Shown here in pieces: positions 34,605-43,319 of a stretch of DNA of 64,000 nucleotides; within the stretch, counting starts at the first letter, position 1, and every line of letters begins with the position of its first letter. The notes under the pieces were generated by a model. The model saw only the letters and a list, made by a program, of their open reading frames with translations. It was not told the DNA's origin and searched no databases. This DNA comes from JBGQOJ01 sp052119585 (GTDB taxonomy: Bacteria; Pseudomonadota; Alphaproteobacteria; Rhodobacterales; Rhodobacteraceae). Position numbers and translations under genes: made by a program. The stretch spans positions 5,113 through 69,112 of the forward strand of contig NZ_JBGQOJ010000018.1 in assembly GCF_052119585.1 (NCBI RefSeq). Direction: 5' to 3'.

Positions 34605-35381
34605 ATGACCAGATATACCCCGATCCCCGCCCTGCTTGTCGCCCCGAATGGTGCGCGCAAGACCAAAGCCGATCATCCGATGCTGCCTGTCAGCATCCCC
34701 GAGACCGTCGCCGTTGCCACCGCCTGTTTCAGGGCGGGCGCGGGGGGGCTGCATGCGCATGTGCGCGATGCGGAGGGGGCGCATGTTCTGGATGCCGGGC
34801 ATTATACGGAATTGCTGGCCGAAATGGCGCGGGCGGTGCCGGATATGATGGTGCAGATCACCACAGAGGCAGTCGGCAAGTATTCGGCGGCAGAGCAGCG
34901 CGCGCTGGTCGCCGCCGTGCGCCCGCGCCATGTATCGGTCGGCCTGCGCGAGATGCTGTCGGACGGGGACACCCCTGCTGCGACGCGGTTCTACCGGGAT
35001 GCCGCCGAGGCGGGTTGCCGGGTGCAGCATATCCTTTACCACCTTGATGACATCGCCACGATGCGGCAGGCCGTTGCCGATGGCATCGTGCCGGCGGACG
35101 ATCTGGAAATCCTGCTGGTGCTGGGGCGCTATACCGACGGGCAACAGTCCGACCCGGCAGAGCTGGACCGGATGGTAGCCGCGCTGCATGCCTATGACTC
35201 GCCCCCCGCCTGGGCGCTCTGCGCCTTTGGCGCGGCGGAAACCGACTGCCTGATCCGCGCCCACCGGATGGGCGGCAAAATGCGCGTCGGGTTCGAGAAC
35301 TCGCTGCAGATGCGCGACGGGTCGATCGCGGCGGACAACGTCGAGCGGGTGCGCGAGGTTGCGGGGCTGATGCGGGAATAG
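34605..35381 (+). CDS. BKACE-family beta-keto acid cleavage enzyme
   Basis: A 258-residue TIM-barrel enzyme of the 3-keto-5-aminohexanoate cleavage (DUF849) family. It condenses a beta-keto acid with acetyl-CoA and splits it to acetoacetate and a CoA ester. The metal-binding HAHVRD (GGLHAHVRDAEG) is present, as are MVQITTEAVGKYS and a C-terminal RVGFENSLQMRDGS, where the conserved Glu/Asn helps form the active site. It is shorter than the usual 270-310 residues, mainly in the first loop, so it may have a different acyl preference. No carnitine or lysine catabolism genes are adjacent. Confidence 0.88.
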   Translation: MTRYTPIPALLVAPNGARKTKADHPMLPVSIPETVAVATACFRAGAGGLHAHVRDAEGAHVLDAGHYTELLAEMARAVPDMMVQITTEAVGKYSAAEQRALVAAVRPRHVSVGLREMLSDGDTPAATRFYRDAAEAGCRVQHILYHLDDIATMRQAVADGIVPADDLEILLVLGRYTDGQQSDPAELDRMVAALHAYDSPPAWALCAFGAAETDCLIRAHRMGGKMRVGFENSLQMRDGSIAADNVERVREVAGLMRE

Positions 35382-35425
35382 GGGGGAGTGAGCAAGTGGT
35401 GGGGGGCAGATAAGGACTAATAGCA

Positions 35426-36046
35426 ATGTGTGTAGGTTTCTTTGAACTGGGCAATGCGTACGCGAAGAGTGCAGATTTTCTCAGTAATGCCGCTTCGTTG
35501 GAAACATTCAAGATACCCCGCGACGAGCCGATCGACTTCTTGTACGCGCATGCCTTCGAGTTGATGCTCAAGGGCTGCTTGATCGCAGTCGATCCCACGG
35601 AAGATGTGGAACGTTTCAGACATAATCTCGAGTGCCTTTACGATACGCTAAAGTCGCGGAATAGCCTCGAAGGTCTAATCATTAATGTCGAACTAGCGAT
35701 CAAGGAACGCTGGAAACAGCATCTGCAAGGCGCGCGCGACAGGTTCAAAGCGCGTCTCGACTTAGGAGTTCTTTCCACTGGGGAGAGCGAAGATTTTGGC
35801 ATCTTGGGAAACGATGTGATCGGTGAACAGCTTCCCGATCTGCGGAGGCAGGTCGTTTGGTTAAGCAACCGGCACAAGAACGGCGGCGGCCATTTCCGTT
35901 ACTCTAAATGCGGTTGGGACAACACGGAATACATTAAAGATTTTGGTCTTTCCGATAATGTCGTCTGGAAATCATCGCATTGGGCATGCGAAGAGATATA
36001 TGATCGCTTCCGCAAGCACTGTTCTTCTAAATCAGATCAATCATGA
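35426..36046 (+). CDS. Orphan AT-richer gene, HEPN-like features
   Basis: A 206-residue protein I do not recognise firmly. It is largely helical at first: FLYAHAFELMLKGCLI, then ERFRHNLECLYDTLK. The AxELxLKxxL plus RHNLxxLY spacing is like HEPN-type proteins that occur in toxin and defence modules. The second half is charged and ends in a Cys/His/Trp-rich part (HFRYSKCGWDN, SSHWACEEIYDRFRKHC). Base composition is more AT-rich than both neighbours, suggesting transfer. The ATG follows AAGGACTAATAGCA, a good ribosome site. It sits between two metabolic genes with no mobile-element ends seen. Confidence 0.7.
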   Translation: MCVGFFELGNAYAKSADFLSNAASLETFKIPRDEPIDFLYAHAFELMLKGCLIAVDPTEDVERFRHNLECLYDTLKSRNSLEGLIINVELAIKERWKQHLQGARDRFKARLDLGVLSTGESEDFGILGNDVIGEQLPDLRRQVVWLSNRHKNGGGHFRYSKCGWDNTEYIKDFGLSDNVVWKSSHWACEEIYDRFRKHCSSKSDQS

Positions 36047-36073
36047 GTAACGGGTCGCCCCGAAGTCCCGCCC

Positions 36074-37732
36074 CTAACTCGGGTCGCGCCAGCGGTTGGC
36101 GATGGGATAGCGGCGATCCAGCCAGAAGGCGCGTTGGGTCAGGCGGGCGCCGGGGGCGGACTGGAACCGTTTGTATTCCGAGATGTAGATCAGGTGTTCG
36201 ATCTTCTTCACCGTCTCGCGGTCAAAGCCCTCGGCGACCACATCGCAGACCGAGGCATCCTCGTCCACCAGCATTTCCAGTATCCTGTCCAGCACCTCGT
36301 AGGGCGGCAGGCTGTCGTCGTCGCGCTGGTCGGGGCGCAGTTCGGCGCTGGGGGGTTTGTCGATGATGGCGGGCGGGATCACCTCTCCCGCAGGGGCCAG
36401 CATCCACGGGCGGTGGTTGGCGTTGCGCCAGCGGCAGGTCTCGAAGACCCGCATTTTATAGAGATCCTTGATCGGGTTATAGCCACCCGCCATATCGCCA
36501 TAGATCGTGGCATAGCCCACGGCGACCTCGGATTTGTTGCCGGTGGTCAACAGCATCTCGCCGAACTTGTTGCTCAGCGCCATCAGCATGACGCCGCGCA
36601 GGCGGGACTGGATGTTTTCCTCTGTCAGGTCGGGTTTTGTGCCTTTGAACAAGGGCGCAAGCGCCTCTGTCACCGCCGCGCGCGGCCCCCCGATGGAAAC
36701 GGTATCAAGCTGAATGCCCAGCGCATGGGCCACCCCTGCGGCATCCGTCAGCGAGGCCTGAGAGGTGTATTCGGACGGCAACATCACGCCGCGCACGTTT
36801 TGCGGGCCGATCGCATCGGCGGCAATGGTCGCGACAAGAGCACTGTCGATGCCGCCGGACAGGCCCAGTAGCACCTTTTTGAAACCGGTCTTGGCCATAT
36901 AGTCGCGCAAGGATTGCACCATGGCGCGGTAATCCTGCTCAAACGCGTCGGGGGGCGTTGCCTTTTCGCCGTCCAGCGCGCGCCATCCGCGGCCCTCGTT
37001 GACGAAATCGACATGGGCCAGCGCCTCATCAAAAACCGGCATATGCGCCGCCAGTTGCCCGCCGGGGTTCAGCACAAAGGAACTGCCGTCAAAGACCTGA
37101 TCGTCCTGCCCGCCCACCATATTCAGATAGACCAAAGGCAGGCCCGTTTCGATGACGCGGGCCACCATGATATTCAGGCGGGTGTCATGTTTCCGGCGGT
37201 AATAGGGCGAGCCGTTGGGCACCAACAGGATGTCCGCGCCGGTTTCGGCCAGGGCCTCGGCCACATCGACATGCCATGCGTCCTCGCAGATGGGTGTGCC
37301 GATACGGATCGGCCCGACGCGGTAGGGCCCGTTGATCGGGCCACTGTCATACAGGCGCACCTCGTCAAAGACCGTTTCGTTCGGCAGGTGGTGTTTAAGG
37401 ACCGTCGCGGTGATCTTGCCGCCCTGAAGGATGAAATAGGCATTGAACAACTGGCCGTCGCGCATCAGCGGCGCACCGATACCCAGCGCCGGGCCGTCGG
37501 CGCATTCTGCCGCCAGCACCTCCAGATGGGCCGCGACATCGGCAAGAAAGGCGGGTTTCAACACAAGGTCTTGCGGGTTGTATCCGGTCAGGAACATCTC
37601 GGTCAGGGCGACCATATCGGCACCGGCGGCCTTGCCGGCCATCCATGCAAGGCGCGCTTTTTCGGCGTTGGACGCCAGCGCGCCCACCGTCGGGTTCATC
37701 TGCGCCATTGTCAGGCGAAATTTCTCGGCCAT
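36074..37732 (-). CDS. nadE: Glutamine-dependent NAD+ synthetase
   Basis: A 552-residue two-domain enzyme. The N-terminal nitrilase-type glutaminase (residues 1-260) has catalytic triad E45, K113 and C149 (PICEDAW). The C-terminal synthetase has the PP-loop LSGGIDSA at 291-298 and the TGNKSEVAVGYATIYGDMAGG substrate region. It amidates deamido-NAD with ammonia channelled from glutamine, the final step after NadD. The ATG at 37732 with AGGGGGCAGAC upstream gives the family N-terminus; 27 upstream codons are not conserved. Confidence 0.96.
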   Translation of the reverse strand: MAEKFRLTMAQMNPTVGALASNAEKARLAWMAGKAAGADMVALTEMFLTGYNPQDLVLKPAFLADVAAHLEVLAAECADGPALGIGAPLMRDGQLFNAYFILQGGKITATVLKHHLPNETVFDEVRLYDSGPINGPYRVGPIRIGTPICEDAWHVDVAEALAETGADILLVPNGSPYYRRKHDTRLNIMVARVIETGLPLVYLNMVGGQDDQVFDGSSFVLNPGGQLAAHMPVFDEALAHVDFVNEGRGWRALDGEKATPPDAFEQDYRAMVQSLRDYMAKTGFKKVLLGLSGGIDSALVATIAADAIGPQNVRGVMLPSEYTSQASLTDAAGVAHALGIQLDTVSIGGPRAAVTEALAPLFKGTKPDLTEENIQSRLRGVMLMALSNKFGEMLLTTGNKSEVAVGYATIYGDMAGGYNPIKDLYKMRVFETCRWRNANHRPWMLAPAGEVIPPAIIDKPPSAELRPDQRDDDSLPPYEVLDRILEMLVDEDASVCDVVAEGFDRETVKKIEHLIYISEYKRFQSAPGARLTQRAFWLDRRYPIANRWRDPS

Positions 37733-37897
37733 GTCTGCCCCCTGGAACTTTGGTGTTTTCTTACCAGAGTTACGCGCAAGTGAAAGCCGATTGATGCCAA
37801 AAGGCGTTGTCACGCTTCCCCTGCTGAATTAGGGTCGTTTTCGAACCGGACCACCCGGAATATTGCATCACGCGGCGGTGCGCCGCAGGGGGCCAAT

Positions 37898-39409
37898 GTG
37901 CAGAACTCGAAACCGTTTATCATCGGGCGTCAGGCGCTTTTGGGCAGCCTTCTGGCCTATGCCTGCTGCGCGGCCCCCCTGTTCGCGCAGGAAACCGGCG
38001 ATGTGGTGACCAAACAATACGAGGATGGCGGCGTCTACGAGGGCACGTTCAAGGACGGCAAACAGGACGGGCGCGGCACCTACCGCCTGCCGAACGGCTA
38101 TGAATACAGCGGCGAGTGGGTCGCCGGAGAAATCGCGGGCCAGGGCACGGCGCGCTTTGCCAACGGGTCGTTTTACGAGGGCCGGTTCGCCAAGGGCAAA
38201 CCCGAGGGCTTTGGCAAGATCACCTTTGCCGATGGCGGCACCTACGAGGGCGACTGGCTGGATGGCAAGATCACCGGCAACGGCATCGCGACCTATGCCA
38301 ACGGTGTGGTCTACGAAGGCGCATTCCGCAACGCCACGCACCACGGCAAAGGCACGATGCGCAGCCCAAACGGCTATATCTACGAAGGTGACTGGGTGTC
38401 CGGCGTCAAGGAAGGCCAGGGCAAGATCACCTACCCCGATGGCGCGATCTATGAAGGCGCATTGCTACGCGGCGACCGCGAGGGGGCGGGCGTTCTGACG
38501 ATGCCCGACGGGCTGGTCTACACCGGCGAGTGGAAAGCCGGGCAGATCAACGGGACCGGCAAACTGGTGCAGCCCAATGGCGACGTCTACGAGGGCACGC
38601 TGGTCGAGGGGAAACGTCAGGGGATCGGCAAGGTGACCTATGCCAATGGCGACCTCTACGAAGGCGGATTCCAGAATGACAAGCGCCACGGTCAGGGCAC
38701 GTTCAGGGGCACCGACGGCTATCTTTATATCGGTGGATGGGTCGAGGGCCGGATCGAGGGCACCGGTGCCGTCACCTATCCCGATGGATCCGTCTACGAA
38801 GGTCAGTTCAAGGGCGATCTGGCAGAGGGCAAAGGCAAGATCACCTATCCCGATGGCAACACCTACGAAGGCGACTGGCTGGAAGGCGTAATCGAAGGCC
38901 GCGGCATTGCACGCTATGCCAACGGCCTTGTCTACGAGGGCGAGTTCAAGAATGCCAAAAACGACGGCATTGGCACGATGACCTATGCAGACGGTTACAG
39001 CTATTCAGGCGAATGGCGCGACGGCCAGCGCAATGGCGCGGGCACCGCCACCTATGCCGATGGCACAGTCTATGTCGGCACGTTCGTGAATGGCCAGCGA
39101 GACGGCAAAGGGTCGATCCAGATGCCCGACGGATTTGTCTACACCGGTGACTGGAAGAACGGCGAAATCGAAGGCCAGGGCACGGCGACCTATGCCAACG
39201 GCGATGTCTACGACGGCACGTTCAAGGCAGGCAAGCGGCAAGGCCCCGGAACAATGCGCTATGCCACGGGTCAGGAAAGCAGCGGCGACTGGGACAACGG
39301 CGCGCTGAACGGAACCGCCAATGCAATCACACCTGCAACGGACAAGGCTGTAGCCGCCCCCGAAACGCCGCCTCCGGCCGATGCCGCCACACCGGCTGAA
39401 GGCAACTGA
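37898..39409 (+). CDS. Secreted MORN-repeat protein (18 repeats)
   Basis: A 503-residue protein with a signal peptide (LLGSLLAYACCAAPLFAQE). From residue about 46 it is built of 18 consecutive 23-residue MORN repeats plus a partial one, each near YEGxWxxGxxxGxGxxxYxxG. The C-terminus is an Ala/Pro linker. MORN arrays form long beta-hairpin sheets that bind lipid or protein; in bacteria they are often periplasmic or surface-located. The start is GTG at 37898 with GGGGGCCAAT upstream. The reading frame is unbroken despite the repeated DNA. It converges on an SDR gene across a repeat element. Confidence 0.88.
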   Translation: MQNSKPFIIGRQALLGSLLAYACCAAPLFAQETGDVVTKQYEDGGVYEGTFKDGKQDGRGTYRLPNGYEYSGEWVAGEIAGQGTARFANGSFYEGRFAKGKPEGFGKITFADGGTYEGDWLDGKITGNGIATYANGVVYEGAFRNATHHGKGTMRSPNGYIYEGDWVSGVKEGQGKITYPDGAIYEGALLRGDREGAGVLTMPDGLVYTGEWKAGQINGTGKLVQPNGDVYEGTLVEGKRQGIGKVTYANGDLYEGGFQNDKRHGQGTFRGTDGYLYIGGWVEGRIEGTGAVTYPDGSVYEGQFKGDLAEGKGKITYPDGNTYEGDWLEGVIEGRGIARYANGLVYEGEFKNAKNDGIGTMTYADGYSYSGEWRDGQRNGAGTATYADGTVYVGTFVNGQRDGKGSIQMPDGFVYTGDWKNGEIEGQGTATYANGDVYDGTFKAGKRQGPGTMRYATGQESSGDWDNGALNGTANAITPATDKAVAAPETPPPADAATPAEGN

Positions 39410-39427
39410 TCCTTTGTTTTCTGACTT

Positions 39428-39500
39428 CTAAAAATATCCGCGCCGCAGGCAAAATACTTTAAATGCCTGCGGCGCCTGAGTATTTGGACCGAGAAGAATG
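39428..39500. repeat. Convergent-junction intergenic repeat, copy C
   Basis: A perfect 12-bp stem, GCGCCGCAGGCA (39440-39451) with TGCCTGCGGCGC (39464-39475), and a 12-base loop. It is flanked by AAAAATATCC on the left and GAGTATTTGGACCGAGAAGA on the right, the same core as copy A. It is located between the ends of the MORN and SDR genes and is probably a bidirectional terminator. Confidence 0.75.
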
Positions 39501-39521
39501 GTCAGGACAGCAAGCGGACGC

Positions 39522-40187
39522 CTACCAGACAACCTGCTTGCCCTGCCAGTCATAGAAGCCGCCCGACTGGCCGGATGTCAGGCCCGAGATCACATCCAGC
39601 AGGTTTTCTGCGGCCACCGATGCGGCCACAGCCGGGTGTCGGCCGAGGTATTTTGCAGTAAAGTCCGTTTCCACCGTGCCGGGATGCAGGGCAACGCAGA
39701 CGGCCTGAGGATGGCTTCGCGCAAGCTCGATCGCGGCGGTGTGCAGGATCTGGTTCAGCGCCGATTTTGCCGAACGGTAGGAATACCAGCCCCCCAATGC
39801 GTTGTCACCGATGGACCCGACACGGGCCGACAGCGCCGCGAAAACCGCGCGCCGATCGCGCGGCAACAGGCGGATGCTGTGTTTCAGGACCAGTGCCGGG
39901 CCGATGGTGTTCACGTCGAACTGGCTGCGCAGGCCATCGGCCGTCAGGCTGCGGATGGTTTTTTCCGGCTGGTGGCCGCCCGTTGCCAAGGCACCGGTTG
40001 CCACGACGATCAGATCGAAAGGGCCGGACAGCTTGCCCAGATGCTGCGCCACCGAGGTCTCGTTGGTGATGTCCAGCCCGTCCGCCGACCGCGATAGCCC
40101 CGTGACCGCGCCCCCCTTGGCACGCAGCCCCGCCACAAGCGCGGCTCCGATGCCGCCACTGCTGCCGATGATCAACGCATTCTGCAT
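39522..40187 (-). CDS. SDR-family NAD(P)-dependent oxidoreductase
   Basis: A 221-residue short-chain dehydrogenase. The dinucleotide motif is IIGSSGGIGAAL, the NAG-type strand is VVATGALATG, and catalytic residues are Ser (ALSARVGSIG) and YxxxK at Y137/K141 (SYRSAKSAL). The tail HPGTVETDF is typical of C-factor-like SDRs. Its substrate is unknown. ATG 40187 is the family start. A much longer frame upstream (to 41720) is only the antisense shadow of leuA. Confidence 0.9.
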   Translation of the reverse strand: MQNALIIGSSGGIGAALVAGLRAKGGAVTGLSRSADGLDITNETSVAQHLGKLSGPFDLIVVATGALATGGHQPEKTIRSLTADGLRSQFDVNTIGPALVLKHSIRLLPRDRRAVFAALSARVGSIGDNALGGWYSYRSAKSALNQILHTAAIELARSHPQAVCVALHPGTVETDFTAKYLGRHPAVAASVAAENLLDVISGLTSGQSGGFYDWQGKQVVW

Positions 40188-40281
40188 GCTTTCCCCCTGC
40201 TTTGCCTCTGGACATAATAGAGTTTGCCCGAAGGTCAAAAAAAGCCTTTCCATTCGGTAAAGCGCGGGTATGATCCGGCGC

Positions 40282-40368
40282 ATGAACACTGGCACAGATA
40301 AAGCGATGATCCAGACGGGCGCCTTGGCGGCCCTGTCCTTGCTGTGCCTACGTCTTATTCGCCCTTGA
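40282..40368 (+). CDS. Leucine-rich leader peptide upstream of leuA
   Basis: A 28-codon ORF, MNTGTDKAMIQ then TGALAALSLLCLRLIRP, with six Leu codons (TTG, CTG, TTG, CTG, CTA, CTT) within 11 codons near the end, including the rare CTA and CTT. It ends 86 bases before leuA. An in-frame ATG at 40270 could add four codons, and an ATG at 40306 could shorten it. The transcript can pair GCCTAC in the Leu region with GTAGGC at 40396-40401, or instead GAGCG/CGCTC and GGCGC/GCGCC, so alternative folds are possible. This fits attenuation by leucyl-tRNA supply. No U-run terminator is seen, so the exact mechanism is unclear. Confidence 0.6.
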   Translation: MNTGTDKAMIQTGALAALSLLCLRLIRP

Positions 40369-40454
40369 GCGTGCCTTTCGGCGCGACCGCTCAGGGGTAG
40401 GCAGCGCCGGAAAATTCCACCATACCGAAAAACGCCAAGATAAAGAGAACCCCT

Positions 40455-42029
40455 ATGACACAAGCATCCGACCAAGATCGCGTCCTGATCTTCGATACCA
40501 CGTTGCGTGATGGCGAACAGTCGCCCGGCGCCACCATGACCCATGCCGAAAAGCTGGAAATCGCGGCCCTTCTGGATGAAATGGGCGTCGATATCATCGA
40601 AGCCGGTTTTCCCATCGCCTCGGAAGGCGATTTTCAGGCGGTCAGCGAGATCGCGAAGCAATCGAAGAATTCGGTGATTTGCGGCCTTGCGCGGGCCAGC
40701 ACGAATGACATCAACCGCGCATGGGAGGCCGTGAAACATGCGGGCCAGCCGCGCATCCACACCTTCATCGGCACCTCTCCGTTGCACCGCGACATCACCA
40801 AGTTGAGCCAGGACGAGATGGCCGACAAGATCAACGTCACCGTCGGCCATGCCCGCAACCTTTGCGGTGATGTGCAGTGGTCGCCGATGGATGCCACGCG
40901 GACAGAGCATGACTATCTGTGTCGCGTTGTGGAAATCGCGATCAAGGCGGGGGCCACGACGATCAACATCCCCGACACCGTCGGTTATACCGCGCCATCC
41001 GAAAGTGCCGATCTGATCCGTATGTTGCTGGAGCGGGTGCCTGGCGCGGACGAGATCATCTTTGCCACCCATTGCCACAACGATCTGGGCATGGCGACCG
41101 CCAATGCGCTGGCCGCCGTCGGCGCGGGCGCGCGGCAGATCGAATGCACGATCAACGGTTTGGGCGAACGCGCCGGCAACACCGCGCTGGAAGAGGTCGT
41201 CATGGCCCTGAAGGTGCGCAACGACATCATGCCCTACCGCACCGGCATCGACACCCGGCTGATCATGAAGGCCAGCCGCCTTGTGGCGACCGTGTCGGGT
41301 TTTCCGGTGCAGTTCAACAAGGCCATCGTTGGCAAGAACGCCTTTGCGCATGAATCCGGCATCCATCAGGACGGCATGCTGAAGAACGCGGAAACCTTCG
41401 AGATCATGCGCCCCGAGGACATCGGCCTGACCGCCACCAGTCTGGTGATGGGCAAGCATTCGGGGCGGGCCGCGTTGCGATCCAAGCTGAAGGATCTGGG
41501 GTTCGAGATTGCCGACAACCAATTGAACGACGTTTTCGTGCGGTTCAAGGAATTGGCCGACCGCAAGAAAGAGGTCTATGACGACGACCTGGTCGCGTTG
41601 ATGCGGGTCGGCGAAGATGCGGCAAACGACCGTTTGCAGATCAAGCGCCTGCATGTTGTCTGCGGCACCGACGGCCCGCAATCGGCAGAGCTGACCATGC
41701 TGATCGACGGGGTCGAGCACAAGACACAGTCAACCGGCGACGGCCCTGTGGATGCGACGTTCAACGCCGTCAAACAACTGTTCCCGCATCACGCGCGCTT
41801 GCAGCTTTATCAGGTGCATGCCGTGACCGAAGGCACCGACGCGCAGGCGACTGTTTCTGTGCGGATGGAGGAAGACGGGCGGATCGTGACCGGCCAGTCC
41901 GCCGATACCGATACCGTCGTCGCCAGCGCCAAGGCCTATGTCAACGCGCTGAACCGTCTGCTGGTGCGCCGCGCGCGGACAGCCCCCGGCGAGGACAAGC
42001 GCGAGGTGTCCTACAAAGACGTGTCATAA
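40455..42029 (+). CDS. leuA: 2-isopropylmalate synthase
   Basis: A 524-residue enzyme for the first committed step of leucine synthesis: acetyl-CoA plus 2-oxoisovalerate to 2-isopropylmalate. The catalytic TIM barrel starts IFDTTLRDGEQSPGATM; metal ligands include the HCHNDLGMA motif, and GLGERAGNTALEEVVM and HESGIHQDGM are present. The C-terminal LeuA dimer domain (about 390-510) gives leucine feedback inhibition. AAAGAGAACCCCT precedes the ATG. It is controlled in addition by the upstream leader peptide and has a strong terminator after it. Confidence 0.97.
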   Translation: MTQASDQDRVLIFDTTLRDGEQSPGATMTHAEKLEIAALLDEMGVDIIEAGFPIASEGDFQAVSEIAKQSKNSVICGLARASTNDINRAWEAVKHAGQPRIHTFIGTSPLHRDITKLSQDEMADKINVTVGHARNLCGDVQWSPMDATRTEHDYLCRVVEIAIKAGATTINIPDTVGYTAPSESADLIRMLLERVPGADEIIFATHCHNDLGMATANALAAVGAGARQIECTINGLGERAGNTALEEVVMALKVRNDIMPYRTGIDTRLIMKASRLVATVSGFPVQFNKAIVGKNAFAHESGIHQDGMLKNAETFEIMRPEDIGLTATSLVMGKHSGRAALRSKLKDLGFEIADNQLNDVFVRFKELADRKKEVYDDDLVALMRVGEDAANDRLQIKRLHVVCGTDGPQSAELTMLIDGVEHKTQSTGDGPVDATFNAVKQLFPHHARLQLYQVHAVTEGTDAQATVSVRMEEDGRIVTGQSADTDTVVASAKAYVNALNRLLVRRARTAPGEDKREVSYKDVS

Positions 42030-42053
42030 GGGCGAGATCCGGTCAAATGACCG

Positions 42054-42087
42054 AAAAGGGGGCAGGTATTTCCTGCCCCTTTTTTTC
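42054..42087 (+). terminator. Rho-independent terminator after leuA
   Basis: Stem GGGGCAGG/CCTGCCCC with a short TATTT-type loop, preceded by AAAA and followed by seven Ts, 25 bases past the leuA stop codon. Confidence 0.95.
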
Positions 42088-42251
42088 CGGCACGGCGGGG
42101 CCTGCCGCGCGGTCAAAGCGCCTTGGACTTAGCGGATTTGTGCTGACGCGCGGGATTCAAGGTCTTTACCCGCGTCCGGCAGAGTGCCTATAAGAGACAC
42201 CGTTCGGGCTTGTAGAGTCGCGGGCTCAAATCTTATTTCGGGAACCCCTTC

Positions 42252-43289
42252 ATGTTTGGTTTATCGGGTCTGTTTTCGTCCGACATGGCAATTGACCTTG
42301 GGACGGCGAACACCCTTGTCTACGTCAGAGGCAAAGGCATTGTGCTGAACGAGCCGTCCGTGGTTGCGTATCACGTCAAGGACGGCCGTCGGCAGGTATT
42401 GGCAGTCGGCGAGGACGCCAAGTTGATGTTGGGGCGAACCCCGGGCAGCATTCAGGCGATCCGCCCGATGCGCGAAGGCGTGATTGCCGATTTTGACACC
42501 GCGGAAGAGATGATCAAGTATTTTATCCGCAAGGTGCACAAACGCACGACCTTTTCGAAACCCAAGATCATCGTCTGCGTGCCGCATGGCGCGACCCCCG
42601 TTGAAAAACGCGCGATCCGTCAGTCGGTTCTGTCCGCAGGTGCCCGCCGCGCCGGTCTGATTGCCGAACCGATTGCCGCAGCGATCGGTGCGGGCATGCC
42701 CATCACCGACCCGACGGGCAACATGGTTGTCGACATCGGCGGCGGCACCACTGAAGTTGCCGTTCTGTCGCTGGGCGACATCGTTTACGCGCGGTCCGTG
42801 CGCGTGGGTGGCGACCGGATGGACGAGGCGATTATCAGCTATCTGCGTCGCCAACATAACCTGTTGATCGGCGAAAGCACGGCAGAGCGGATCAAGACCT
42901 CTATCGGCACCGCGCGCATGCCCGACGATGGACGCGGCGCGTCGATGATGATCCGTGGTCGCGATCTGCTGAACGGCGTTCCTAAAGAAACCGAGATCAA
43001 TCAGGCGCAAGTCGCCGAGGCCCTGTCGGAACCCGTGCAGCAGATCTGCGAAGCGGTGATGACAGCGCTGGAAGCAACCCCGCCCGATCTGGCCGCCGAC
43101 ATCGTTGACCGTGGCGTCATGCTGACCGGCGGCGGCGCATTGCTGGGCGAGTTGGACCTTGCGCTACGCGAGCAGACAGGTCTGGCGGTTTCGGTCGCGA
43201 ACGAGTCGCTGAACTGTGTGGCTTTGGGCACCGGCAAGGCGCTGGAATATGAAAAACAGCTGCGCCATGTGATCGACTACGACAGCTAA
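42252..43289 (+). CDS. mreB: Rod shape-determining actin homologue MreB
   Basis: A 345-residue bacterial actin that forms membrane-bound filaments and directs lateral wall synthesis. The phosphate-1 motif is IDLGTANTLVYV, phosphate-2 is VVDIGGGTTEVAVLSLG, and the adenosine motif is MLTGGGALLGELD. The short amphipathic N-terminus (MFGLSGLFSSDM) would bind the membrane. It starts a five-gene elongasome operon (mreB-mreC-mreD-mrdA-rodA). The 160 bases after the leuA terminator should hold its promoter. Confidence 0.98.
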   Translation: MFGLSGLFSSDMAIDLGTANTLVYVRGKGIVLNEPSVVAYHVKDGRRQVLAVGEDAKLMLGRTPGSIQAIRPMREGVIADFDTAEEMIKYFIRKVHKRTTFSKPKIIVCVPHGATPVEKRAIRQSVLSAGARRAGLIAEPIAAAIGAGMPITDPTGNMVVDIGGGTTEVAVLSLGDIVYARSVRVGGDRMDEAIISYLRRQHNLLIGESTAERIKTSIGTARMPDDGRGASMMIRGRDLLNGVPKETEINQAQVAEALSEPVQQICEAVMTALEATPPDLAADIVDRGVMLTGGGALLGELDLALREQTGLAVSVANESLNCVALGTGKALEYEKQLRHVIDYDS

Positions 43290-43319
43290 TACCGCGAACC
43301 CGCGCCAAGGAGAGCCTCC

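Noticed and set aside
37898..39409. MORN repeats considered as a DNA repeat or CRISPR array
   Set aside because: The 69-base period is a protein repeat in one open frame; there are no constant repeats with unique spacers. No CRISPR array or cas gene is seen in the window.
40188..41720. Upstream extension of the SDR frame over leuA
   Set aside because: Only the last 221 residues are SDR-like; the rest is antisense to leuA.
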